Positions 1 to 5,637 of a stretch of 5,637 bases of DNA are shown here, piece by piece (within the stretch, counting starts at the first letter, position 1; each line of letters begins with the position of its first letter). The DNA is from Bordetella parapertussis (GTDB lineage: Bacteria; Pseudomonadota; Gammaproteobacteria; Burkholderiales; SG8-39): contig CAMBSA010000152.1 in NCBI GenBank assembly GCA_945869935.1, forward strand, positions 1-5,637. Direction: 5' to 3'. The position numbers and the translations under genes are program-made. The notes under the pieces are model-generated. The model did not search any database. It was not told the origin of the DNA and saw nothing but the letters and a program-made list of their open reading frames with translations.

Positions 1-1980
1 GCCGCAAGCGACGGTTCGGCACTTGTGCGTCGCGACAAGAACGGCGATCTGAACGTGTCCGATCTCGTGGTGACGCCCGCGATATCCGCGCCGGTGGCAA
101 AGGAGGACGGAACGCCCTGGACGATTGCGCTGAAAAAGCTCTCGCTCGACAAGCTCGGCGCCCACTGGGAAGACCTGTCGGGGACCGATCCGGTGAAGAT
201 CGCGCTCGGGCCGGTGAATCTCGTGACCACCGGTGTGTCCACGCAGCCGGGCACAAGCATCCCGTTCAAGCTCGCGGCCGGCATCGGGCGGGGCAAGCTG
301 TCTGCGTCGGGCGACATGAAGCTGTCGCCTGTGTCGGGCACCATCAACCTGGACGCGCAGGGCCTCGAGTTCCTGCCGCTGCAGCCGTATTTCGCGCGCT
401 TCGTGAACATCACGGTCAATTCCGGCTCGGTCAACGCGAAAGGCAAGCTTACCCTCGAGACCGTCGCCGGAGGCGCCTTGCGCACCGGATTCACCGGCGA
501 GGCGGCGGCGAACGATTTCGCCGCGGTGGACAAGCTGATGGGCGAGCCGCTGCTGCGCTGGAAGTCGCTTGCGTTCAATGGCCTTGGCGTGCGTACCGAG
601 CCGTTTGCGCTCGACATGAACGAGATCGCAGTGACGGATTTCTATTCCCGGCTCATCGTCTCCCCCGATGGAAAAATCAACGTGCAGGGTCTGGTGGTCT
701 CCGACAAAAGTCCGGACGTCAAGCCGGTGGTGACGCCTGGCAGCAATCCCGCGGTCGCGCCGGTGTCGTCGGATGCGCCGGTGCCGCCGGTGCGCATCGG
801 CAAGGTGACGCTGCAGGGCGGACGGGTGGATTTTTCCGACCGCTTCATCAAGCCGAACTACTCGGCACGCATCACCGAACTCGGTGGGCAGGTGTCGGGA
901 CTGTCGGCGGTGCAGGAAAGCCGCGCCGACGTGGCGCTCAAGGGCCGTGTAGAAGGCACCGCGCTGCTTGACATAAAGGGCACGATCAATTCACTCGCGA
1001 AGGTGCCTTTCCTCGACCTCGCGGCGGTGGTGAAGGGCATGGAACTGTCGTCCTTCTCGCCGTATTCCTCGCGCTATATCGGCTACGTGATCGAGAAGGG
1101 CAAGCTGAACCTCGATCTGAAATACCACCTCGAGGATCGCAAGCTCGAGGCCTCGAACAAGATTTTCCTCGATCAGCTGACCCTGGGCGACAAGGTCGAG
1201 AGCCCCGATGCACTGAACATCCCGGTGCAGTTGGCGATTTCGCTGCTCAAGAATTCGCGCGGCGAGATCGACATCGAGCTGCCGATCAGCGGGTCGCTGG
1301 ATGACCCGCAGTTCAGCATCGGCGGGCTGATCGTCAAGGTGATCGTCAACCTGATCGTGAAAGCGGTGACCTCGCCCTTCGCCCTGCTCGGTTCGATTTT
1401 CGGGGGTGGAGGAGGCGAGCTGTCCTATGTAGAGTTCGCGCCGGGTTTGGCCGGCCTGTCCGAGGCGGCGACCACGAAACTTAAATCACTGTCCAAGGCT
1501 CTCACCGACCGGCCCACCCTGAAGATCGATATTTCGGGTCGTGTGGATGCCGCCACGGATAGCGAGGGCCTCAAGCGTCGTTCGCTCACGCAGAAGGTGC
1601 GGTCGCAGAAGGTGGCCGAGCTGGTGCGCCGCGGCACGCCGGTGGCATCGAACGCCGAGATCCGGGTCGAACCGGCCGAATACGGGGAATACCTGAAACG
1701 GGTCTATGACCGGGAAAATTTCGACAAGCCGCGCAATGCGATCGGCATCGCGCGCACGCTGCCGGTGCCGGAAATGGAAAAGCTCATCCTCGACAATACG
1801 GCCGTCTCGGACGACGAGCTTCGGGACCTGTCACAGCGCCGCGCCCGGGCGGTCAAAACATGGCTGGAAAAGGACGGCGAAATTCCCGATGAACGCATGT
1901 TCCTTGTCGCCTCCCGGGCCTCCGGGGGCGACGAGTCCAAGGGCGCCCCCGCCAACCGGGTGGACCTGATTCTCAAATGA
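1..1980 (+). CDS. DUF748 family (AsmA-like) envelope protein with OmpA-like C-terminus, 5'-partial
   Basis: The reading frame is open from the first base, so the start lies outside the window; 659 residues are visible. Residue numbers are window-relative. Two related modules can be seen. Each opens with a strand pair ending in a 'dG-lN-LVV' motif (residues 8-24 and 218-233). Each continues, after a linker, into a segment built around a 'W/F-x-D' core (HWEDLS at 55-60, VDFSDR at 276-281). The linker before the second module is rich in Pro, Val and Ser (about 234-263). A glycine-ended hydrophobic stretch follows (about 438-472). The C-terminus resembles OmpA-like domains: YVEFAPG and DISGRVDAATD (476-520), then LSQRRARAVKTWL (610-622) and a final NRVDLILK. 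DUF748 proteins are usually around 1,000 residues or more, so roughly the C-terminal half is probably present. AsmA-like proteins are associated with envelope biogenesis and lipid transport in the periplasm. That role is family knowledge, not shown here. Family assignment is fairly secure; function is not. Confidence 0.85.
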   Translation, partial: AASDGSALVRRDKNGDLNVSDLVVTPAISAPVAKEDGTPWTIALKKLSLDKLGAHWEDLSGTDPVKIALGPVNLVTTGVSTQPGTSIPFKLAAGIGRGKLSASGDMKLSPVSGTINLDAQGLEFLPLQPYFARFVNITVNSGSVNAKGKLTLETVAGGALRTGFTGEAAANDFAAVDKLMGEPLLRWKSLAFNGLGVRTEPFALDMNEIAVTDFYSRLIVSPDGKINVQGLVVSDKSPDVKPVVTPGSNPAVAPVSSDAPVPPVRIGKVTLQGGRVDFSDRFIKPNYSARITELGGQVSGLSAVQESRADVALKGRVEGTALLDIKGTINSLAKVPFLDLAAVVKGMELSSFSPYSSRYIGYVIEKGKLNLDLKYHLEDRKLEASNKIFLDQLTLGDKVESPDALNIPVQLAISLLKNSRGEIDIELPISGSLDDPQFSIGGLIVKVIVNLIVKAVTSPFALLGSIFGGGGGELSYVEFAPGLAGLSEAATTKLKSLSKALTDRPTLKIDISGRVDAATDSEGLKRRSLTQKVRSQKVAELVRRGTPVASNAEIRVEPAEYGEYLKRVYDRENFDKPRNAIGIARTLPVPEMEKLILDNTAVSDDELRDLSQRRARAVKTWLEKDGEIPDERMFLVASRASGGDESKGAPANRVDLILK

Positions 1981-2078
1981 GCGTCCAGATCGTGTAACCT
2001 CCGCGCTCCCGGTGGCACGTGAAAGCCGGGAAAGCGCCCATAAAACCCCCGGTCTACGGGAACTCGGCGGACAAACAA

Positions 2079-2097
2079 GAAGGGGACAGTCCCCTTC
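2079..2097. repeat. Perfect 19-bp palindrome, REP-like element and possible terminator
   Basis: GAAGGGGACAGTCCCCTTC is a perfect inverted repeat with 9-bp arms (2079-2087 and 2089-2097) around a single A. As RNA it would form an 8-bp stem with a CAG loop. It is followed by GTTTT (2098-2102), and the flanking AAAC (2073-2076) can extend the stem by pairing with GTTT (2098-2101) across a two-base bulge. It lies 98 bp after the DUF748 stop and 29 bp before the ATPase start. I recall AAGGGGACAGTCCCCTT-type palindromes as dispersed intergenic repeats in many proteobacterial genomes, similar to those mobilised by RAYT (REP-associated tyrosine) transposases. That identification is from memory, and only one copy is present here. 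The T-tract is short, so terminator activity is possible but unproven. The palindrome itself is certain; its role is not. Confidence 0.7.
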
Positions 2098-2116
2098 GTT
2101 TTGCAAGCAAAGGCAA

Positions 2117-2122
2117 GAGGAG
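2117..2122 (+). promoter_or_regulatory. Shine-Dalgarno site fixing the ABC ATPase start
   Basis: GAGGAG sits 4 bases before the ATG at 2127 and is the only strong ribosome-binding site in the gap. It rejects the longer in-frame start at GTG 2019, whose extra residues would be encoded by the palindrome and other non-conserved leader sequence. The homologous family begins at 'MIKVESLSKSFG'. Confidence 0.8.
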
Positions 2123-2126
2123 ACCC

Positions 2127-2873
2127 ATGATTAAGGTCGAGAGTCTTTCCAAGTCGTTCGGCGGCAAGCTCGCCGTCGACAACATCTCGTTCGAGGTAGC
2201 GCGGGGCGAAGTCCTCGGCTTTCTCGGGCCCAACGGCGCGGGCAAGTCCACCACCATGCGCATGATCACCGGCTTCATTCCGCCGTCGGCGGGCCGTGTG
2301 TCGGTGTGCGGCTTCGACGTGGCCGAGTCGCCGATCCTCGTCAAGCAGAAGATCGGCTATCTGCCGGAGTCCGCGCCGTCCTATCAGGACATGACGGTGC
2401 TGTCCTTCCTGCGCTTTGCCGCCGACATCCGTGGCCTGGCAGGCGAGGACAAGAAAAAGGCGATCCGCCGCGTGGTGGGGCTCTGCCACCTCGATCGCGT
2501 GCTCGGCCAGACGATAGACACGCTCTCCAAGGGCTTCCGGCATCGCACCTGCCTTGCGCAGTCGATCATCCACGACCCGGAAGTGCTGATTCTGGATGAG
2601 CCGACCGACGGCCTCGACCCGAACCAGAAGCACGAGGTGCGCACTCTCATCAAGGAGATGGGTGCCACCAAGGCGATCATTTTCTCCACCCACATCCTCG
2701 AGGAAGTCGAGGCGGTCTGCAGCCGCGCGATCATCATCGACCGCGGCCGCATCGTGGCCAACGGCACGCCGGCGGAACTGATGGCGCAGGCGCCCTCGGG
2801 CCGGCTGGACGATTTCTTCCGCTCGATCACCCGTTCGGACACCGAGAAGAACGAAGCCGGAGTCGCCGCATGA
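2127..2873 (+). CDS. ABC transporter ATP-binding protein, GldA-like
   Basis: This 248-residue nucleotide-binding subunit hydrolyses ATP on the cytoplasmic face to drive the permease encoded next. All core motifs are present. Walker A is GPNGAGKST (34-42). The Q-loop region IGYLPESAPSY (76-86) carries Glu81 where most ABC proteins have Gln. The signature is LSKGFRHR (133-140), in place of LSGGQ. Walker B is VLILDEPT (153-160) with catalytic Glu158, the D-loop is GLDP (162-165) and the switch His is His189. The 'YLPE' Q-loop and 'LSKG(F/Y)' signature are typical of the GldA/NosF/CcmA-type branch (COG1131) that pairs with ABC-2 permeases. ATG 2127 is chosen because of the GAGGAG site at 2117-2122 and because the protein then begins at the usual family start. 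The stop codon overlaps the permease start (ATGA, 2870-2873). Length is normal for a stand-alone ABC ATPase. No clear promoter is visible in the upstream gap. The substrate cannot be deduced. Confidence 0.96.
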   Translation: MIKVESLSKSFGGKLAVDNISFEVARGEVLGFLGPNGAGKSTTMRMITGFIPPSAGRVSVCGFDVAESPILVKQKIGYLPESAPSYQDMTVLSFLRFAADIRGLAGEDKKKAIRRVVGLCHLDRVLGQTIDTLSKGFRHRTCLAQSIIHDPEVLILDEPTDGLDPNQKHEVRTLIKEMGATKAIIFSTHILEEVEAVCSRAIIIDRGRIVANGTPAELMAQAPSGRLDDFFRSITRSDTEKNEAGVAA

Positions 2874-3613
2874 AACCGTTTGCCGTGATCAAGACCATAT
2901 CAAAGCGCGAACTCGCGGCGTACTTCGAGTCGCCGCTCGCCTATGTGTTCCTCGTCATCTACCTGCTGATGGCGGGTTTCTTCACTTTCACCTTCGGCGG
3001 CTTTTTCGAGCGCGGCGAAGCCTCGCTGGTGGCGTTCTTCAACTGGATGCCCTGGCTGTTCCTGTTCCTCGTGCCCGCGGTCGGCATGCGGCTGTGGTCG
3101 GAGGAGCGGCGCCTGGGCACGATCGAACTGCTGCTCACCATGCCGGTGACGCCCTGGCAGGCGATCGTCGCGAAATTCGCGGCGTCCTGGCTGTTCCTTG
3201 CGATCGCGCTTGCGCTCAGCTTCCCGGTGGTGCTCACCGTGAACTGGCTCGGCGACCCGGACAACGGCGTGATCTTTGCCGGTTACCTCGGCAGCTTCCT
3301 GATGGCGGGCACCTTCCTGTCGGTGGCGAGCCTGACATCCGCCATCACCCGCAACCAGGTGATCGCCTTCATCCTCGCGGTGATGATCTGCATCATCCTG
3401 ATCATGATCGGCTTCTCGCCGGTCACCGACCTGCTCGGGCGCTGGTTCAGCCCCGCGGTGGTCGAGTCGGTTGCCAATTTCTCGGTGCTCACGCACTTTG
3501 ACGGATTCCAGAGAGGCGTCGTGGATTCCCGCGACTTCATCTATTTCCTCTCGGTCATCGGATTTTCGCTGTTCACGACCGGCGTCGTGATCCGCGGACA
3601 CAGGGCAGGCTGA
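2870..3613 (+). CDS. ABC-2 type permease, GldF-like
   Basis: This 247-residue inner-membrane protein has about six hydrophobic segments: roughly 24-46, 56-73, 106-126, 133-157, 163-183 and 223-241. Between the second and third lies the conserved cytoplasmic ABC-2 motif SEERRLGTIELLLTMPVTP (77-95), expected to contact the ATPase. Other family-like signatures are the opening 'KRELAAYFESPLAYVF' (12-27), TRNQVIAF before segment 5 (160-167), and NFSVLTHFDGFQRGVVDSRD before the last segment (203-222). The last matches the end of GldF-type permeases. The length is usual for the family. ATG 2870 overlaps the ATPase stop by 4 bp, with GGAG at 2859-2862 seven bases ahead, so translation is probably coupled. 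As the only transmembrane subunit visible, it would act as a homodimer with two ATPases. The lack of a periplasmic binding protein gene suggests export, which is inference. Confidence 0.93.
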   Translation: MKPFAVIKTISKRELAAYFESPLAYVFLVIYLLMAGFFTFTFGGFFERGEASLVAFFNWMPWLFLFLVPAVGMRLWSEERRLGTIELLLTMPVTPWQAIVAKFAASWLFLAIALALSFPVVLTVNWLGDPDNGVIFAGYLGSFLMAGTFLSVASLTSAITRNQVIAFILAVMICIILIMIGFSPVTDLLGRWFSPAVVESVANFSVLTHFDGFQRGVVDSRDFIYFLSVIGFSLFTTGVVIRGHRAG

Positions 3614-3622
3614 GGAGCACCC

Positions 3623-5521
3623 ATGAAAAAGAACGAATCGGTTTGGTATTCCGCAGGCGGCGTGCTCGCCGTTTTCCTGATCATCGTGCTCGTCAATTTC
3701 GTGTTGAGCCCGATCAACTCGCGCATCGACCTCACCGAGGGCCGCGTGTACACGCTCTCCGAGGGCACGCGGCAGGTGCTGGCGAAGCTCGAATCGCCGG
3801 TGAAGATCCGCTTCTATTTCTCGCAGGGTGATGCCACCGTGCCGCTGCCGATCAAGGGCTACGGACGGCGGGTGGAAGACCTGCTGGCGGAGTTCCGCGC
3901 GGCGGGCAAGGGCAAGGTCATCATCGAGAAGCTCGACCCGCAGCCGGATTCGGACGCGGAAGACTCGGCGGGACTGGACGGCGTGGAAGCGCAGACGCTC
4001 AATAACGGCGACCGTTTCTACCTCGGCCTGTCGGTGAGCTTTGCCGACCAGAAGGCGGCGATTCCCGCGATTTCGATGGACCGCGAACGCCTGCTGGAAT
4101 ACGACATCACCCGTGCAATCACGCGCACCACGCAGACCGACAAACCGATCATCGGCGTGATGAGCGCGATGCAGCTCTTCGGTGGCCCGGGCATGCCGAT
4201 GATGGGCATGCCGCCGTCCGAGAAGCAGGTGCTCGTCTCCGAGCTCGAGCGCGACTTCAAGGTCAAGCGCGTGTCGATGGACCCGAAGACGATCGACCCG
4301 GACATCAAGGTGCTGATCGTGGTGCACCCGCGCGGCATCTCGGATGACGCGCAGTACGCGCTCGACCAGTTCGTGATGCGCGGCGGCAAGCTGATCGCGA
4401 TGATCGACCCGCACGCCTTCTTCGACCAGTTGCCCGGTCCCGGTGGCCCGCAGGGCGGTTCGTCCTCCAACCTCGAGGCGATGATGAAGTCCTGGGGTCT
4501 GGCGATGGACACGACCAAGATCGTCTCGGACATGAAGTATCTCTCCGGCGGCGGCCAGCGCTCGATGCCCACGGTGCTCACGCTGAACGACACCGCCTAC
4601 GACCGCAACGACATCGCGACTGCGCGCCTCGGCCCGACCCTGATGCCGTTCGTCGGCGTGCTAACCGGCACGCCGGTAGAGGGCCTGAAGCAGGAAGTGC
4701 TGATGCGCACCTCCACCTATTCGCAGCTCGTGGATCCCGCCACCGCGCAGGAGCGGGGCGAGAAGGCAGTGCGCGGCTTCAAGCCCTCGGGCACCGAATA
4801 CCCGATCGCGGTTCGCCTCTCGGGCAAGTTCAAGTCGGCGTATCCGAACGGCCGTCCGGTCGCGAAAGATGACAAGAAGGATGCGAAGGCGGATGCCAAG
4901 TCTGCCAAGGCCGATGCAAAAGCCGAGGCCAAGCCGGATGCAACGCATCTTGCCGAATCCAAGGGCGAGAACTCGCTGGTGCTGATCACCGACTCCGACT
5001 TCATCAACGACGGCGCCGCGGTGCAGATCCAGGAGATATTCGGCCAGCGCATCGTGGTCCCGGCCAACGGCAACCTCGGCTTCGCCCAGGCGCTGATCGA
5101 GCAGTACGCTGGCGATCCGGCACTGGTGTCATTGCGCAGTCGTCAGAGCGCGGCTCGCCCGTTCACGGTGATCCGCGAGATGGAAGCCCGCGCACAACAG
5201 GCCTACCTCGGCAAGATCAAGGAACTCGAGGACAGCCTGCAGCAGACGCAGGAAAAACTCGGTGCGCTGCAGAAGTCCAAGGCACCGGGCGCGAGTAGCG
5301 CGATCCTGACCGCCGAGCAGCAGACCGAGCTGGACAACTTCAGGAAGCGCGCGGCTGAGACGCGTCGTGAGCTGAAGGAGGTCCGCCGCGATCTGCGTTC
5401 GGACAGCGAAGCGCTGCAGTTCTGGACCAAAGTGGTGAACATCGCCCTGATCCCGATCGTGCTGGTCATCGTGGGCGTCGTACTGGCCCTGATCCGCAGA
5501 CGGAAAGTGGTGACGATATGA
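3623..5521 (+). CDS. GldG-family ABC transporter auxiliary protein
   Basis: This 632-residue protein belongs to the GldG / ABC_transp_aux family (PF09822 type). After Lys2-Lys3 a membrane segment (about 11-29) leads into the family hallmark RIDLTEGRVYTLSEGT (34-49). The following alpha/beta region contains 'VHPRGIS' (234-240) and DQFVMRGGKLIAMIDPHA (248-265), both typical of the family. Distinct stretches are a Met/Gly/Pro loop (187-198), a Lys/Ala/Asp linker (414-440), predicted coiled-coil helices (about 519-553 and 564-598, broken by a Gly/Ser/Pro turn) and a final membrane helix (604-624) followed by RRRK. Both ends are therefore predicted cytoplasmic and about 570 residues periplasmic. 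The start is supported by GAGGAG at 3612-3617, which overlaps the permease stop and lies 5 bases before the ATG. The gap to the permease is 9 bp. In Bacteroidetes, GldG works with GldA and GldF in gliding. The role in this operon is unknown; ligand sensing, export or envelope coupling are all possible. Confidence 0.93.
   Translation: MKKNESVWYSAGGVLAVFLIIVLVNFVLSPINSRIDLTEGRVYTLSEGTRQVLAKLESPVKIRFYFSQGDATVPLPIKGYGRRVEDLLAEFRAAGKGKVIIEKLDPQPDSDAEDSAGLDGVEAQTLNNGDRFYLGLSVSFADQKAAIPAISMDRERLLEYDITRAITRTTQTDKPIIGVMSAMQLFGGPGMPMMGMPPSEKQVLVSELERDFKVKRVSMDPKTIDPDIKVLIVVHPRGISDDAQYALDQFVMRGGKLIAMIDPHAFFDQLPGPGGPQGGSSSNLEAMMKSWGLAMDTTKIVSDMKYLSGGGQRSMPTVLTLNDTAYDRNDIATARLGPTLMPFVGVLTGTPVEGLKQEVLMRTSTYSQLVDPATAQERGEKAVRGFKPSGTEYPIAVRLSGKFKSAYPNGRPVAKDDKKDAKADAKSAKADAKAEAKPDATHLAESKGENSLVLITDSDFINDGAAVQIQEIFGQRIVVPANGNLGFAQALIEQYAGDPALVSLRSRQSAARPFTVIREMEARAQQAYLGKIKELEDSLQQTQEKLGALQKSKAPGASSAILTAEQQTELDNFRKRAAETRRELKEVRRDLRSDSEALQFWTKVVNIALIPIVLVIVGVVLALIRRRKVVTI
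4862..4942 (+). repeat. Lys/Ala/Asp low-complexity repeat inside the GldG-like gene
   Basis: These 27 codons (residues 414-440) consist almost only of Ala, Lys and Asp, with repeated 'DAKA'/'DAKS' units such as DAKADAKSAKADAKAEAK. At DNA level they form degenerate tandem copies of GATGCNAAGGC. The segment splits the periplasmic domain between a beta-rich part ending in 'YPNGRPV' and the part starting 'NSLVLITDSDF'. It is likely a charged, flexible or helical linker that varies by slippage. It is in frame and does not disrupt the gene. Confidence 0.8.
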
Positions 5522-5637
5522 CCCGCAAACAGTTCATCGCGCTGGTGGGCGTGCTGGTGCTGCTGCTGGGTGCCGGCGCCTGGGTGAAGATGTCGGATGA
5601 TGCACAGTGGAAGGCAACCGACGAGCGCGTCGGCAAG
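5518..5637 (+). CDS. Probable DUF4340-family membrane-anchored protein, 3'-partial
   Basis: Only the first 40 codons are inside the window, beginning MTRKQFIALVGVLVLLLGAG. A short basic N-terminus (Arg3, Lys4) precedes a hydrophobic helix (about 6-22), then a polar region with Trp and Asp residues (AWVKMSDDAQWKATDERVGK). This is a signal-anchor layout with the rest expected in the periplasm. ATG 5518 overlaps the stop of the GldG-like gene by 4 bp (ATGA, 5518-5521). Only a weak GGAAAG (5502-5507) lies upstream, so translation may depend on coupling to the gene before it. The DUF4340 call rests on gene order, since a DUF4340 gene often follows GldG-type genes in proteobacterial operons, and on the N-terminal pattern. 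Too little sequence is present to show the domain itself. A different small anchored partner remains possible. Confidence 0.72.
   Translation, partial: MTRKQFIALVGVLVLLLGAGAWVKMSDDAQWKATDERVGK

Noticed and set aside
25..27. GTG as the start of the DUF748 gene
   Set aside because: The frame is open to base 1, the upstream codons encode family-like sequence continuous with the module motif, and no ribosome-binding site precedes it. The gene is simply cut by the window edge.
2016..2044. Possible sigma-70 promoter with CATAAA at 2039-2044
   Set aside because: No acceptable -35 element lies about 17 bp upstream (CACGTG at 2016-2021), so the match is too weak to call.
2019..2126. N-terminal extension of the ABC ATPase from GTG 2019
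   Set aside because: The extra 36 residues are non-conserved, are partly encoded by the palindrome and lack a Shine-Dalgarno site. GAGGAG before ATG 2127 marks the true start.
1704..2693. A 329-codon open frame on the minus strand across the DUF748 end, the gap and the ATPase
   Set aside because: Composition is Arg/His/Ala-rich, no domain is visible and it runs through the palindrome. It is a shadow of the + strand genes.
2900..4414. A 504-codon open frame on the minus strand opposite the permease and GldG-like genes
   Set aside because: Its product is extremely rich in His, Arg, Asp and Glu with no recognisable domain, as expected for the antisense of GC-rich coding DNA. The + strand genes here have clear family motifs and ribosome-binding sites.
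2127..5637. True Bacteroidetes gliding-motility locus
   Set aside because: High GC, the DUF748 neighbour and the probable DUF4340 gene fit a proteobacterium, and no other gliding genes are seen. Only the subunit families are shared, so gldA/F/G symbols were not assigned.

Overview
The window is GC-rich (about 60-65% by eye). It carries one strand-consistent, densely packed gene set, all on the + strand, and looks like a proteobacterial chromosome. The DUF748/AsmA-type envelope protein, the codon bias and the family composition favour Beta- or Gammaproteobacteria, with Betaproteobacteria my preferred guess. There is no rRNA or other taxonomic marker, so this is inference. I see no IS element, integrase, tRNA, CRISPR array or toxin-antitoxin pair.

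Layout. Positions 1-1980 hold the 3' part of a large DUF748-family protein, with its start outside the window. It has repeated AsmA-like modules and an OmpA-like C-terminus. A 146-bp intergenic gap (1981-2126) follows, containing a strong 19-bp palindrome (2079-2097). The palindrome is probably a dispersed REP-type element that may also act as a terminator. From 2127 to the right edge runs a tightly coupled operon: an ABC ATPase (2127-2873), an ABC-2 type permease (2870-3613), a GldG-family auxiliary protein (3623-5521) and the first 40 codons of a probable DUF4340 protein (5518 onward). The junctions are a 4-bp ATGA overlap, a 9-bp gap and a second 4-bp ATGA overlap, which points to one mRNA with translational coupling.

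How the genes work together. ATPase, ABC-2 permease and GldG-like protein match the GldA-GldF-GldG arrangement known from Bacteroidetes gliding motility. The version with an added DUF4340 gene is widespread in bacteria that do not glide, and as far as I know its substrate is unknown. The likely machine is an inner-membrane ABC transporter. A large extracytoplasmic domain (GldG), held by a membrane segment at each end, and a membrane-anchored DUF4340 partner would sit on the periplasmic side. No substrate-binding protein is visible, so export or mechanical transmission across the envelope is more likely than import. This operon is the best candidate in the window for an incompletely described system. 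The neighbouring DUF748 protein is also an envelope protein, but the intergenic gap gives no proof of a functional link.
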